Source: Schumannella soli (GTDB lineage: Bacteria > Actinomycetota > Actinomycetes > Actinomycetales > Microbacteriaceae). From it: a DNA stretch of 64,000 bases. The position numbers and the translations under genes are program-made. Positions 37,644-47,112 of this stretch are shown here, in pieces. The notes under the pieces are model-generated. The model had not been told where the DNA came from, did not search any database, and was given only the letters and a program-made list of their open reading frames with translations. The DNA lies in NCBI RefSeq assembly GCF_006517435.1, contig NZ_VHQG01000004.1:310001-374000 (forward strand). Reading direction: 5' to 3'. The first letter of the stretch is position 1. Every line of letters begins with the position of its first letter.

Positions 37644-39758
37644 TTACTCGCCCTTGCTCTTCTGCACGATCTCCTCGGCCACAGCCTTGGGGACCTCGGA
37701 GTAGCTGTCGAAGGTCATCGAGTAGACGGCGCGGCCCGAGGTCTTCGAGCGCAGGTCGCCGACGTAGCCGAACATCTCCGAGAGCGGGACCTTCGCCGAG
37801 ACGACCTTGACGCCGGTGGCGTCCTCCATCGACTGGATCTGGCCACGACGCGAGTTCAGGTCGCCGATGACGTCGCCCATGTACTCCTCGGGCGTGCGCA
37901 CCTCGACGGCCATGAGGGGCTCGAGCAGCACCGGGTCGGCGCGGCGGGCGGCCTCCTTGTAGGCCATCGAGCCGGCGATCTTGAACGCCATCTCCGAGGA
38001 GTCGACGTCGTGCGACGCGCCATCGATCAGGGTCGCCTTGACACCCACGGTCGGGTAGCCGGCGAGGACGCCGACCTGCATGGCGTCCTGGATGCCCGCA
38101 TCCACCGAGGGGATGTACTCGCGCGGCACGCGACCGCCGGTGACGGCGTTCACGAACTCGTACGAGGTCTCCGGGGTGACCTCGAGCGGCTCGAGCGAGA
38201 TCTGCACCTTCGCGAACTGACCGGATCCACCGGTCTGCTTCTTGTGGGTGTAGTCGTACTTCTCGACCGTGCGGCGCAGCGTCTCGCGGTAGGCCACCTG
38301 GGGCTTGCCGACGTTGGCCTCGACGTTGAACTCACGCTTCATGCGGTCGACGAGGATGTCGAGGTGGAGCTCGCCCATGCCCTTGATGATGGTCTGGCCG
38401 GTCTCCTGGTTCTGCTCGGTGCGGAACGTCGGGTCCTCTTCGGCCAGCTTCTGGATCGCGGTGCCCAGCTTCTCCTGGTCGGCCTTGGTCTTCGGCTCGA
38501 TGGCGACCTCGATGACGGGCTCGGGGAACGTCATCGACTCGAGGATGACCTGCGCGCTCGGGTCGCTGAGGGTGTCACCGGTGGTGGTGTCCTTCAGGCC
38601 GATGACCGCGTAGATGTGGCCGGCGGTGACCGAGTCGACCGGGTTCTCCTTGTTGGCGTGCATCTGGAAGATCTTCCCGATGCGCTCCTTCTTGCCCTTG
38701 GTCGAGTTGATGATCTGCGCGCCGGAGTCGAGCTTGCCCGAGTAGACGCGGATGTAGGTCAGACGACCGAAGAACGGGTGCGTCATGATCTTGAAGGCGA
38801 GGGCCGAGAACGGCTCGGCCGAGTCGGCCTTGCGCTCGATGACCTTCTCCTCGTCGCGCACGTCGTGGCCTTCGACAGCGGGCACGTCGAGCGGCGACGG
38901 GAGGTAGTCGACGACCGCGTCGAGCATCGGCTGCACGCCGCGGTTCTTGAAGGCGGAGCCGCAGAACACGGGGTAGATCGCCGAGTCGAGCACGAGCTTG
39001 CGGATGGCGCCCTTGATCTCGTCGATCGTGAGCTCCTCACCGCCGAAGAACTTCTCGAGCAGCGCGTCGTCGGTCTCGGCGACGGTCTCGAGCAGCAGCT
39101 GGCGGTACTCGTTGGCCTTCTCGACGAGGTCAGCGGGGATCTCCTCGACGGCGTACTCGGCGCCCATCTTGACGTCACCCTTGGCGTCGCCGCGCCAGGT
39201 CTTCGCGTTCATCTCGACCAGGTCGACGACGCCCTCGAAGGACGACTCCGCACCGATCGGGAGCTGCATGACCAGCGGCTTCGCGCCGAGGCGCTTGACG
39301 ATGGTGTCGACCGTGAAGTAGAAGTCGGCGCCCAGCTTGTCCATCTTGTTGACGAAGCAGATGCGGGGAACGTCGTACTTGTCGGCCTGACGCCACACGG
39401 TCTCCGACTGGGGCTCGACGCCCTCCTTGCCGTCGAAGACGGCGACGGCGCCATCGAGCACGCGCAGGTTGCGCTCGACCTCGACCGTGAAGTCCACGTG
39501 GCCGGGGGTGTCGATGATGTTGAGCTGGGTGCCCTTCCAGAAGGCGGTCGTCGCGGCCGACGTGATCGTGATGCCGCGCTCCTGCTCCTGCGCCATCCAG
39601 TCCATCGTCGCGGCGCCGTCGTGCACCTCGCCGATCTTGTGGGTGATGCCCGTGTAGAACAGGATGCGCTCGGTCGTGGTGGTCTTGCCGGCATCGATGT
39701 GCGCCATGATGCCGAAGTTGCGGACCTTGTTGAGGTCGGTGAGCACGTCCTGTGCCAC
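37644..39758 (-). CDS. fusA: Elongation factor G
   Basis: GTPase driving ribosomal translocation. The 704-residue protein has G1 [15 protein letters not shown]2 RGITI, G3 [12 protein letters not shown] and G4 NKMDK, then domains III-V with GMGELHLDI and [10 protein letters not shown]. Start is GTG 39758 with GGAAGG upstream. It follows rpsG after a 72-bp gap carrying a hairpin. Confidence 0.99.
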   Translation of the reverse strand: MAQDVLTDLNKVRNFGIMAHIDAGKTTTTERILFYTGITHKIGEVHDGAATMDWMAQEQERGITITSAATTAFWKGTQLNIIDTPGHVDFTVEVERNLRVLDGAVAVFDGKEGVEPQSETVWRQADKYDVPRICFVNKMDKLGADFYFTVDTIVKRLGAKPLVMQLPIGAESSFEGVVDLVEMNAKTWRGDAKGDVKMGAEYAVEEIPADLVEKANEYRQLLLETVAETDDALLEKFFGGEELTIDEIKGAIRKLVLDSAIYPVFCGSAFKNRGVQPMLDAVVDYLPSPLDVPAVEGHDVRDEEKVIERKADSAEPFSALAFKIMTHPFFGRLTYIRVYSGKLDSGAQIINSTKGKKERIGKIFQMHANKENPVDSVTAGHIYAVIGLKDTTTGDTLSDPSAQVILESMTFPEPVIEVAIEPKTKADQEKLGTAIQKLAEEDPTFRTEQNQETGQTIIKGMGELHLDILVDRMKREFNVEANVGKPQVAYRETLRRTVEKYDYTHKKQTGGSGQFAKVQISLEPLEVTPETSYEFVNAVTGGRVPREYIPSVDAGIQDAMQVGVLAGYPTVGVKATLIDGASHDVDSSEMAFKIAGSMAYKEAARRADPVLLEPLMAVEVRTPEEYMGDVIGDLNSRRGQIQSMEDATGVKVVSAKVPLSEMFGYVGDLRSKTSGRAVYSMTFDSYSEVPKAVAEEIVQKSKGE

Positions 39759-39790
39759 GGGGTTTCCTTCCGGGAGAAAGTGGATGCGGG

Positions 39791-39819
39791 GAGCGGGGCC
39801 GGGTTCGCCGGCCCCGCTC
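39791..39819 (-). terminator. Hairpin between rpsG and fusA
   Basis: A perfect 12-bp stem (39791-39802 with 39808-39819) and five-base loop, 11 bases after the rpsG stop. It can separate or tune rpsLG and fusA expression. Confidence 0.6.
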
Positions 39820-39830
39820 GACGCGGGCTG

Positions 39831-40301
39831 TTACCAGCGGTAGTGCGCGAAGGCCTTGTTCGACTCGGCCATCTTGTGGGTGTCCTCGCGACGCTTGACA
39901 GCGGCGCCGAGGCCGTTCGAGGCGTCGAGGATCTCGTTGGTGAGACGCTCGGTCATCGTCTTCTCGCGACGCGACTTGGCGTACGAGGTGAGCCAGCGCA
40001 GCGCGAGGGTGTTCGCGCGGTGCGGCTTGACCTCGACCGGCACCTGGTAGGTCGAGCCGCCGACGCGGCGGCTCTTGACCTCGAGGGTGGGGCGCACGTT
40101 GTCGAGCGCCTTCTTGAGAACCTGGACGGCATCCTGACCGGACTTCGAGCCGACGCCGGAGAGCGCGTCGTAGACGATGCGCTCGGCGAGGCCCTTCTTG
40201 CCGTCGACCAGGATCTTGTTGACGAGCTGGCTCACGATGGGCGCGCCGTACACCGGATCGGCGACGACGGGGCGCTTCGGAGCGGGTCCCTTGCGAGGCA
40301 T
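39831..40301 (-). CDS. rpsG: 30S ribosomal protein S7
   Basis: A 156-residue 16S rRNA-binding protein: [40 protein letters not shown] and the C-terminal [14 protein letters not shown]. It overlaps the rpsL stop by one base. Confidence 0.99.
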   Translation of the reverse strand: MPRKGPAPKRPVVADPVYGAPIVSQLVNKILVDGKKGLAERIVYDALSGVGSKSGQDAVQVLKKALDNVRPTLEVKSRRVGGSTYQVPVEVKPHRANTLALRWLTSYAKSRREKTMTERLTNEILDASNGLGAAVKRREDTHKMAESNKAFAHYRW

Positions 40302-40675
40302 TACTTCTTGTCCTTCTTCGCGCCGTAGCGGCTGCGGGCCTGCTGACGGTTCTTCACGGCCTGGGTGTCGAGCGCGCCGCGCACGATCTTGTAGCGGACG
40401 CCGGGGAGGTCCTTCACACGACCACCACGCACGAGCACCATCGAGTGCTCCTGCAGGTTGTGGCCCTCACCGGGGATGTAGGCGGTGACCTCGGTGCCGT
40501 TCGAGAGCTTCACACGGGCGACCTTGCGGAGCGCGGAGTTCGGCTTCTTCGGGGTGGTGGTGTAGACGCGGGTGCAGACGCCGCGCTGCTGGGGGTTCGC
40601 CTTCAGGGCGGGCGCCTTGGTCTTGACGACCTTCGGCGTGCGGCCCTTGCGCACCAGCTGCTGAATGGTGGGCAC
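40301..40675 (-). CDS. rpsL: 30S ribosomal protein S12
   Basis: A 124-residue decoding-site protein. [37 protein letters not shown] and [20 protein letters not shown] are conserved; the lysines at positions 43 and 88, the usual streptomycin-resistance sites, are wild type. GTG 40675 has AAGGAG eight bases upstream and gives the standard length. It opens the str cluster. Confidence 0.99.
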   Translation of the reverse strand: MPTIQQLVRKGRTPKVVKTKAPALKANPQQRGVCTRVYTTTPKKPNSALRKVARVKLSNGTEVTAYIPGEGHNLQEHSMVLVRGGRVKDLPGVRYKIVRGALDTQAVKNRQQARSRYGAKKDKK

Positions 40676-40875
40676 TACTGATTCTCCTTGTCGCTGCACG
40701 GTGACAGCGTTTGATGGGATGTGATTTCGGCCATCGAGATCCGCCGCCCGATCGACCTGCGAGCAGGTGCGTCAGCGGTGGCTGGCGGATATGCCGTGGG
40801 GGTGGGCTATTGGGTCTTCGCGATGAAGAGCCCGGTGAGCCGGCTGCCCGTGTGCACGACGATGCGCACACACGC
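40676..40875 (-). promoter_or_regulatory. 5' leader of rpsL
   Basis: About 200 nt between the predicted transcript start and rpsL, with no gene. No strong hairpin of the kind seen elsewhere was found. Confidence 0.35.
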
Positions 40876-40880
40876 GGTCA

Positions 40881-40910
40881 AGACTACCCCGCGTGTCGTC
40901 TGCGCCGCAA
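40881..40910 (-). promoter_or_regulatory. Promoter of rpsL-rpsG
   Basis: On the minus strand TTGCGG (40905-40910), 18 bases, TAGTCT (40881-40886), between the pilus operon terminator and rpsL. Confidence 0.6.
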
Positions 40911-40985
40911 GGTGAGGCCGAGCTCGCGGCGAGGCGCTGCCCCGCCGGCCGCGCTCTGTGCCGCAGAGCGTCGGCGGAACGCGTA

Positions 40986-41012
40986 ACGCCCCGCCGGGAA
41001 GCCCGGCGGGGC
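40986..41012 (-). terminator. Terminator of the type IV pilus locus
   Basis: A perfect 12-bp stem (40986-40997 with 41001-41012) and three-base loop, about 100 bases after the last pilus gene. It insulates rpsL from pilus transcription. Confidence 0.75.
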
Positions 41013-41111
41013 GCACGCGTGCAAGGTCAGCGGAGGGATTGCTGCTTGCAGTCTGGCCGGCGGCGCAATAAGGGGGGATGCGCCGCCGGTGTCTGGGTGG
41101 ATGGAGCGGCG

Positions 41112-41834
41112 TCAGCCGTTTGCGGGCGCCGTCGTGGCCGCGGCTGCGGCCGCCGCCGTGTTGAGGACATAGACGAAGCCGCCGAGATCCATGCTCGGGA
41201 CTCCGCCGTCCTCTCCCTGGCTCGACTTGATCGAGAAGGTGTTGACGAGCACGAGACGCTCTCCGGTCTGCACGGCATGCGCGAAGTTCAGGAGCGACGC
41301 GGAGTCACCGCTCACCTTCAGCTGGACACCGACGAGTACGAAGTTCTCCGCCGTGATCGTCGGATCCGTGGCGGGGCCCGCCACCGGCGTCGGCGTCGGC
41401 GTCGCCGACGCGCTTGCGGACGGCGACGCGCTGGAATCCACCGGGGCCGCCGTCTCACCGCCGGCCGTAGCCGTGGGCGCGGAGTACGGCGTGACGTTGT
41501 CGAACGTGATCTCCTCGACGGTGACGCCGTTCTGCGTCGCCATCGCGTTGATCGAACGGAGGAAGTCCGCTCCTGCGAGGCTCTTCGGCACCGAAGCCGT
41601 CACCTCGTCGCGCTCGGACTCCAGCGCGGTGAGATCGCGCTTCGCTGCGGCGAGCTTAGACAGCTGCAGCTTGGCGGTCTCGTTCTGCGTCTGGATCGTC
41701 GTCCGCTGCTGATCGGATTCGAGCGCCGAGTTGACGAGGGGCTGCGCCCCGAGGAACCAGCCGCCGGCCAGAACGGCGATTGCGACCACGGCGGTGATCA
41801 GAAGCCAGATCCGGTTGTCGATCTTCGCGCCCAT
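41112..41834 (-). CDS. pilO: PilO-like type IV pilus alignment protein
   Basis: A 240-residue protein with one N-terminal membrane helix (about 9-30), a coiled coil (about 40-80, LAAAKRDLTALESERDEV) and a C-terminal ferredoxin-like domain. Residues 134-150 form a Ser/Ala then Thr/Pro spacer not seen in most PilO. It is coupled to the PilN gene by an overlap and ends the locus. In Gram-negative bacteria PilO bridges to PilP and the outer ring; neither is present here, so it must end at the membrane or wall. Confidence 0.82.
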   Translation of the reverse strand: MGAKIDNRIWLLITAVVAIAVLAGGWFLGAQPLVNSALESDQQRTTIQTQNETAKLQLSKLAAAKRDLTALESERDEVTASVPKSLAGADFLRSINAMATQNGVTVEEITFDNVTPYSAPTATAGGETAAPVDSSASPSASASATPTPTPVAGPATDPTITAENFVLVGVQLKVSGDSASLLNFAHAVQTGERLVLVNTFSIKSSQGEDGGVPSMDLGGFVYVLNTAAAAAAATTAPANG

Positions 41835-42616
41835 CAGCCGTTCGCCTTCTTGTCGTTCGTGAAACGACCCGTGAAGGCCGAGTCATCGAGATGCACGAGA
41901 ACCGTCGTGGTGTAGCCCACGTCGTCGAGGCTGACGGAGGTGGGCTGTGCGTCGACGACGCCCTTCACCTTCGCCAGCGAGTTGAGCAGATCCGGGACGC
42001 TCGGCAGGGCCGAGCTCTTCAGCGAAAGCGTGATCTTCGCGACGTTGGTGCTGTCGAGCGGAGAGTCCCCGTCTCGATACGACTCCGTGATGCTCACGGA
42101 ATCGGCATCGACCGTGTCGAGCGTCATCCCTGCGGGTAGCGCGGCCTGGATCGAGTCGAGCGTCTCCTTCCAGTCGATCTCGACCGAGGCACCCACGCGC
42201 TGGGCAGCCTCTCCGACCGCGATCGTCTGCTGAACCTCCTGAACGTCCTTATACCCGGCCTGCTTCGCCGCGAGCTCGGCGCTTTCCGCCTGCGCAGCGG
42301 CGAGCGAACTGCGCGACAGCATGTCGAGCGACCAGGCACCCCCGATGCCCAGTGCGGCGACGGCGACGACCGCAACGAGCGCGAGCCTCATGCCACGACG
42401 GGCCGTCTTGGCACGATGACGCTGACCGATCTCCGGAGGCAGCAGGTCGGCGTGCGGCAGACCCGAGAGCACGGCCGGTATTCCGCGACTGCCCTTGGCC
42501 GGCGCCGGGACGGTCGCTGCGGCCATCTCGGTCGCCTCGACGTTCGTCGGAGCCTCGGCCATCGGCTCCTTCTTCTTGCCGCCGATGTCCTTCTTGAGGA
42601 TGTCCATCACGCTCAT
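41834..42616 (-). CDS. pilN: PilN-like type IV pilus assembly protein
   Basis: A 260-residue single-pass protein. A cytosolic N-terminus of about 73 residues, longer than usual, precedes the helix (about 76-95), a coiled coil and a ferredoxin-like domain (ITLSLKSSALPSVPDLLNSL). The short PilN motif that binds PilM is not obvious; SVMDILKKDIGGKKK at the start may replace it. ATG 42616 overlaps the PilM stop by four bases. Confidence 0.82.
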   Translation of the reverse strand: MSVMDILKKDIGGKKKEPMAEAPTNVEATEMAAATVPAPAKGSRGIPAVLSGLPHADLLPPEIGQRHRAKTARRGMRLALVAVVAVAALGIGGAWSLDMLSRSSLAAAQAESAELAAKQAGYKDVQEVQQTIAVGEAAQRVGASVEIDWKETLDSIQAALPAGMTLDTVDADSVSITESYRDGDSPLDSTNVAKITLSLKSSALPSVPDLLNSLAKVKGVVDAQPTSVSLDDVGYTTTVLVHLDDSAFTGRFTNDKKANG

Positions 42617-43662
42617 GCTCGGCTCCCCAGCGCCAGCCCGGCCGCGACCGGGATCTCGGTGAACTCGTTGCGAAGTCGATCGCCATCGGCGGACTTCGCG
42701 ATGTGGAAGCGCGAGAGGCTGTCGGGGATGCCGACCGGAAGTCGCGTGGCATCCGCGAGCGCCTTCGGCAGCCCCTGCAACTGGGCACCGCCGCCGGAGA
42801 GCAGCACCCGGTCGATCCGGGCGCCGCCGCGGCTGTTGACGTAGAAGCTCAGGGTGTTTCTGATGCTGTCGATCAGATCGTTTGTCGAGCTCGCGATCGT
42901 CGTGATCGCCGGCTGCCAATCGGCGCTGACGCCTTCGGCGTTCAACCCGAAGCCGCGCTTGACCTGCTCAGCCTGCCCGGGCTCGATCCCGAGAGCCTTG
43001 ACGAGCGCGCTCGTCGTGTCGTCACCGCCGCTCTGGATGATGCGCACGAACTGAGGGATCCCATCCTGCGCGATCACGACCATGGTCGTCACCGCGCCGA
43101 TGTGTACGAGAGCGGAGGTGCCGCTGCCCTTCGCGTTGTCGACGAGCGCGCGGGTGAGCGCGAACGGGATGAGGTCGACGGCGACGGGGTCGAGCCCTGC
43201 CTCTTGCACGGCCTCGACGTTGCGCAGCACGGAATCCTTCACCGCAGCAACGAGAAGACCGTTGATGACGTCACCGCCATCGGTCTTGCCGCCCGAGATC
43301 GGATAGAAGTCGAGGATCGCGTCGGCGACCGGCACCGGCAGAAGCTCCTGCACCTGGAACGGCAGTGACTCCTTGATCTGCGCCAGCGGCATCTTCGGCA
43401 CGGAGATGTCGCGCACCATCACGCGGTGGTTTCCCATTCCGAGCACGACCTTCTTGCTCTTGAACCCGGCAGCAGCCCACAGCTGCTTGAGCGCCGAGGC
43501 GACGGTGCTCTGTTCGAGCACCTCTCCGCGCTGCGCTGCCGCCGGCGGCAGCGCGAGTGTGTGGTAACGGACCAGAGTCGGCTTGGGTTTGCCCGCGTCA
43601 GCGATCTCCGCTGCGCGCAGCACCCCCTTCCCGATGTCGAGCCCGACGATCGTCGAAGCCAT
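42613..43662 (-). CDS. pilM: PilM-like cytosolic pilus assembly ATPase
   Basis: A 349-residue actin-fold protein that forms the cytosolic ring of the alignment complex. STIVGLDIGKGVLRAAEIAD, VLGMGNHRVMVRDISVPKMP, LKESLPFQ-type motif (QIKESLPFQVQELLPVPV) and the second phosphate loop RIDRVLLSGGGAQLQGLPKA are conserved. ATG 43662 follows AAGGGGGG. It is 23 bp after pilD. Confidence 0.92.
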   Translation of the reverse strand: MASTIVGLDIGKGVLRAAEIADAGKPKPTLVRYHTLALPPAAAQRGEVLEQSTVASALKQLWAAAGFKSKKVVLGMGNHRVMVRDISVPKMPLAQIKESLPFQVQELLPVPVADAILDFYPISGGKTDGGDVINGLLVAAVKDSVLRNVEAVQEAGLDPVAVDLIPFALTRALVDNAKGSGTSALVHIGAVTTMVVIAQDGIPQFVRIIQSGGDDTTSALVKALGIEPGQAEQVKRGFGLNAEGVSADWQPAITTIASSTNDLIDSIRNTLSFYVNSRGGARIDRVLLSGGGAQLQGLPKALADATRLPVGIPDSLSRFHIAKSADGDRLRNEFTEIPVAAGLALGSRA

Positions 43663-43685
43663 GTTTCCCCCCTTGATAGTCCTCG

Positions 43686-44519
43686 TCAGCGAAGCCCGAC
43701 GAGGGACAGATATGTGTCGGCGATCGGCACGCCGGCGAAGATCCCGATCCAGGCGCCCGCGATCATCCACGGGCCGAACGGGATGCCCTGTTTGCGCTTG
43801 ACGCGTCCCAGGGCGATGAGGACGATGCTGAACACCCCTCCGAGCAGGAACGCCGCGCCGGCCCCCACGATGAGCTGTTGCCAGCCGAACCAGCCGAGCA
43901 CCAGTCCGAGCACGCCGGCCAGCTTGACGTCGCCGAGCCCCATGCCGCCCGACACCATCAGGAGGATGAAGTAGGCGCCGACCAGGATGCCCGCTCCCGC
44001 CGCGGCTCGAGCGACGGCTTCGAGATCGCCGTTGAGGACGCCGGCAGCCGCGAGCAGGACGCCGACCACGGCGTACGACGGCCAGACAATGCGATCGGGC
44101 AGGGTCTTCGTGTCGATGTCGATCAGCGCGAGGGCGATCGAAATGGTCGCGACGTAGAGTAGCGCCGTCAACTGAAGCATGAACGCTGCCGCCGGACCGG
44201 GCTCAGCGAGCGGCGGTTGCGCCATCACCATCCAGGTCGTCACGGCGACCCAGAAGACCCCAACTGCGAGTTCGACCAGCGGATACCGCGCCGAGATCGG
44301 AAGCGCGCAGGTGCGGCACTTGGCGCGAAGCAAGAGCCACGACAGCACCGGCACGTTGTCGCGGGCTGCGATAGGAGTCGAGCAGCGCGGACACGCCGAC
44401 CGCGGGTGCACGACCGAGAGCCCGGCAGGTACGCGGTAGACGACCACATTGGTGAAGGACCCGACGGCGAGCCCGAGGACTGCGGTCAGGACGACGGCAA
44501 GCAGAAGGAACGGGATCAC
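43686..44519 (-). CDS. pilD: Prepilin peptidase PilD
   Basis: Membrane aspartyl protease that cleaves prepilin leaders after glycine and methylates the new N-terminus. The 277 residues hold GSFTNVVVYRVP, a four-cysteine zinc loop (CPRC and CRTC), and the two catalytic aspartates in ALIDIDTKTLPD and GGMGLGDVKLAG. GTG 44519 overlaps the preceding stop by four bases. Its location among the pilins it processes is typical. Confidence 0.95.
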   Translation of the reverse strand: MIPFLLLAVVLTAVLGLAVGSFTNVVVYRVPAGLSVVHPRSACPRCSTPIAARDNVPVLSWLLLRAKCRTCALPISARYPLVELAVGVFWVAVTTWMVMAQPPLAEPGPAAAFMLQLTALLYVATISIALALIDIDTKTLPDRIVWPSYAVVGVLLAAAGVLNGDLEAVARAAAGAGILVGAYFILLMVSGGMGLGDVKLAGVLGLVLGWFGWQQLIVGAGAAFLLGGVFSIVLIALGRVKRKQGIPFGPWMIAGAWIGIFAGVPIADTYLSLVGLR

Positions 44520-46441
44520 GGGATCTGCGCTCCTGTCGCGGTGTAGGCCGTCTTGGTGGTGGCGAACTGGCTCACGTTGTAGGTGATCGACGTCGGCTTG
44601 AGGAACTTCGGCGGCGCGTTGATCTTGAAGCGGGTGTCGTAGCCGTAGGCCTTGTCGAAGCCGGCTCCTGTCACGGCGTTGCAGCCGTTGAGGTAGACAG
44701 TGCTCGCAACCGAGCCACGGAACTTCTGCACGAGCGTGCCGTTGATGGTGAGGGTCTTGCGGCTCACGTTCACGCCCGCAGTCGCGTAGTTCGTGTACAC
44801 GCCGTTGCATCGGATCTGCGAGGCGCCCCACTTGTAGACGCCGTTCACGTTCTGCACCTGGACCGTGTGCTTGACGGAGAGCAGCGCGCCGTCGATTCGG
44901 CGATCCTCGAACTTCTTGAAGCTGTAGGTGTTGCCGTTCTTGACGATCGGGTTCCAGACCCATACGGCCGAGTCCCCCACGACGCCGAGCATGTCGGAGG
45001 TGCTGTCGTACTTGATGTCGCCTGTCACGTAGACGTAGCGCGCTGCGGCGATCGTCATCTTGCCGCTGAAGTTGCCGCGCACGTAGACGTCGCCGGACTT
45101 GCAGTCGTAGGCGGGGTTGGTGAGCGAGCTGTCGAAGCGATCGAGCACCTCGTTCGAGAGCGGATACTGGTAGGCCGATCCCGTGACCGAGTCGGTGGTG
45201 CCGTTGTACTTGAAGCCGCTCGAGATCACGGTCGTGCCGTCTTCGCTCTGCTTCATCGCGCTGGTCGTCGAGCAGTCGACGATGGCGGGGTACGCAGGGT
45301 CTCCGGCGGCGCGCTTATTCGGATCGGTCCCGCTCGTCGGCACCGACTGCACGTAGATGAGATTGTTCGGGATCGTCGGGATCGTCGCCCCGGCCGCACT
45401 CGTCAGCGCCGCGATCGACCCGCATTTGGCGGCGTCGTTGTTGCCGACGCCGGCCTCGTTGATCGACGTGAACTTGGTCCACGGCGAGTTCACGGTCATC
45501 GTGCCGCCGGTGTTGAAGGTGATGATCGTCGGCCCGGTGTAGAGGCACCCCGGGTCCGGCACCTGGGCCGGCCGATCGGTGAAGGTCTCGCGACGCAGGT
45601 CCGCGTTGGAATCGGGCATCGGCACCTGGGCGCGATAGACCGGGCGGCTGCTCGGGTTGAACTCCGCCCCGGTCTTCCACGTCGGGTTCGAGCAGTTCGC
45701 CGGCTTCGTCCAGTTCTGGGCGCTGGTCTTGCCCGCGGGGTCGGAGCTGGTGACGCGGTCGTTGAACTTCGCGCCGCAGATGCTCAAGCGATCGTTGCTG
45801 TGCACCGGACCGTTGAGCGTGTCGTTCGCACCGAAGTCGATGTCGCAGTCGAGCGAGTCGGGGCGTCCGTCGTACTGGTACATCGCGCACCCGGTCTTGC
45901 CCGAGATGTCGGGATCCTGCACTTCATAGACGGTGAAGTACATGTAGTCGAGGAATCCGCTCTGGTGCAGGTCGGCAACGACGCTGCGGACCTCGTTCGA
46001 GACCTTGCCCGTAGCGCGGATGCGGAGCCGTCCCGACGACGCGTACTGCGAGTTGTCGACCTCGTAGCGGAAGCCGGCCTGCGCATTGTTCGGCATCGAT
46101 CCCCACTTGTCGCCCGTGACGGCGAAAGCGTCGTTGTTGACCGGCGGGAGCGTCACGCTGCTGCCCGTCGCCTGCGTGAACTTCGAGGCGGGGTTGCCGT
46201 AGTACTGGTAGCTCGGGTCGTTGGCGAGACGGCTGGTGTAGTCCTCGACGCCGGCGTAGGCGATGTCGAGCGCGGCGTTCCAGTCGTCGTCAGTGTCGGT
46301 CTTCCGGACGCTCGAGATCGCCGCCGACATGCTCGTCGCGACCAGGACGAGCATGATCAGCCCGAGGCCGAAGACGACGGGCAGCGCGACACCGCTCTCG
46401 GGATCGCGCCGACGCAGCGCGTGGACGATTCGCAGGATCAT
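44516..46441 (-). CDS. Large PilX-like minor pilin
   Basis: A 641-residue protein with one N-terminal hydrophobic helix (about 18-43, GVALPVVFGLGLIMLVLVAT) of the PilX N-terminal type: a glycine cleavage site but no glutamate at +5. The rest is extracytoplasmic, Asn/Thr/Ser-rich, with about ten cysteines (e.g. KTGCAMYQYDG, NDRLSICGAKFN, VRGNFSGKMTIAAARYVYVT) and probable beta-helix content. It is far larger than ordinary minor pilins, so a pilus tip or surface role is possible. It overlaps neighbours on both sides. Confidence 0.75.
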   Translation of the reverse strand: MILRIVHALRRRDPESGVALPVVFGLGLIMLVLVATSMSAAISSVRKTDTDDDWNAALDIAYAGVEDYTSRLANDPSYQYYGNPASKFTQATGSSVTLPPVNNDAFAVTGDKWGSMPNNAQAGFRYEVDNSQYASSGRLRIRATGKVSNEVRSVVADLHQSGFLDYMYFTVYEVQDPDISGKTGCAMYQYDGRPDSLDCDIDFGANDTLNGPVHSNDRLSICGAKFNDRVTSSDPAGKTSAQNWTKPANCSNPTWKTGAEFNPSSRPVYRAQVPMPDSNADLRRETFTDRPAQVPDPGCLYTGPTIITFNTGGTMTVNSPWTKFTSINEAGVGNNDAAKCGSIAALTSAAGATIPTIPNNLIYVQSVPTSGTDPNKRAAGDPAYPAIVDCSTTSAMKQSEDGTTVISSGFKYNGTTDSVTGSAYQYPLSNEVLDRFDSSLTNPAYDCKSGDVYVRGNFSGKMTIAAARYVYVTGDIKYDSTSDMLGVVGDSAVWVWNPIVKNGNTYSFKKFEDRRIDGALLSVKHTVQVQNVNGVYKWGASQIRCNGVYTNYATAGVNVSRKTLTINGTLVQKFRGSVASTVYLNGCNAVTGAGFDKAYGYDTRFKINAPPKFLKPTSITYNVSQFATTKTAYTATGAQIP

Positions 46442-47112
46442 GAGGTGCTCGACAATCCGAGATTGGGCATGGGGATGGTGGTGTTGATGGCGACCGGCGT
46501 CTGGCCGGTCCCGCTGACCACTGACGCGGTCACCGTGATCGAGGCGATGTTCTTGAGAGAGCCCGCCGCGATGGCGCCCGAGCTGAACGCGATCGCGTTT
46601 CCCGAGGAGTCGTTGTACGTGAAGATCGCTGTACTCGTCAGGCCACTGCCCGCGACACGGGTCCGGGGCGAATTGCAGCTCGAGGGAGTCGAGATGCCCA
46701 CCGAGGTGATTGACACGCCGCAGACCGTGACCTTCAGCTCGCCGGCCGTCGTCACGAAGAACTGGTACTTCGTCGCGGCGTTGACACTGTCGCCAGCAGC
46801 GACGTCAGTGAGGGCCAGCAACGTGAAGCCGTCTTGCTTGGCCTCCTGAACCGCGGGACTGGTACCTCCCGAGATCACGACGTTGGAGGCGACCCGGACG
46901 GGCGTCTCGATGGCATTCATGATGTTGCCGGCCTGCGATGCCGCACGCCCGTTCTGGATCGACGCCGTCCCGATCTTGCCCGTCTGCACGAAGAGCGCGG
47001 CGACCATCGCCAGCAGGAGACCCGTCACCATGAGAGCAGTGAGGAGCTCCGGGAGCGACGCGCCTCGTTGCGGCAGCTTCTTCGCCTCGCGGAGGCGGGC
47101 GGCGACGCTCAT
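46438..47112 (-). CDS. PilW-like minor prepilin
   Basis: A 224-residue prepilin. Leader of 17 residues ends at glycine, followed by ASLPELLTALMVTGLLLAMV with glutamate at +5 of the mature form. One cysteine pair (KVTVCGVSITS and SSCNSP) lies in the globular domain. It overlaps both neighbours by four bases, so PilV/W/X-like proteins are made together and may form a priming or tip complex. Confidence 0.82.
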   Translation of the reverse strand: MSVAARLREAKKLPQRGASLPELLTALMVTGLLLAMVAALFVQTGKIGTASIQNGRAASQAGNIMNAIETPVRVASNVVISGGTSPAVQEAKQDGFTLLALTDVAAGDSVNAATKYQFFVTTAGELKVTVCGVSITSVGISTPSSCNSPRTRVAGSGLTSTAIFTYNDSSGNAIAFSSGAIAAGSLKNIASITVTASVVSGTGQTPVAINTTIPMPNLGLSSTS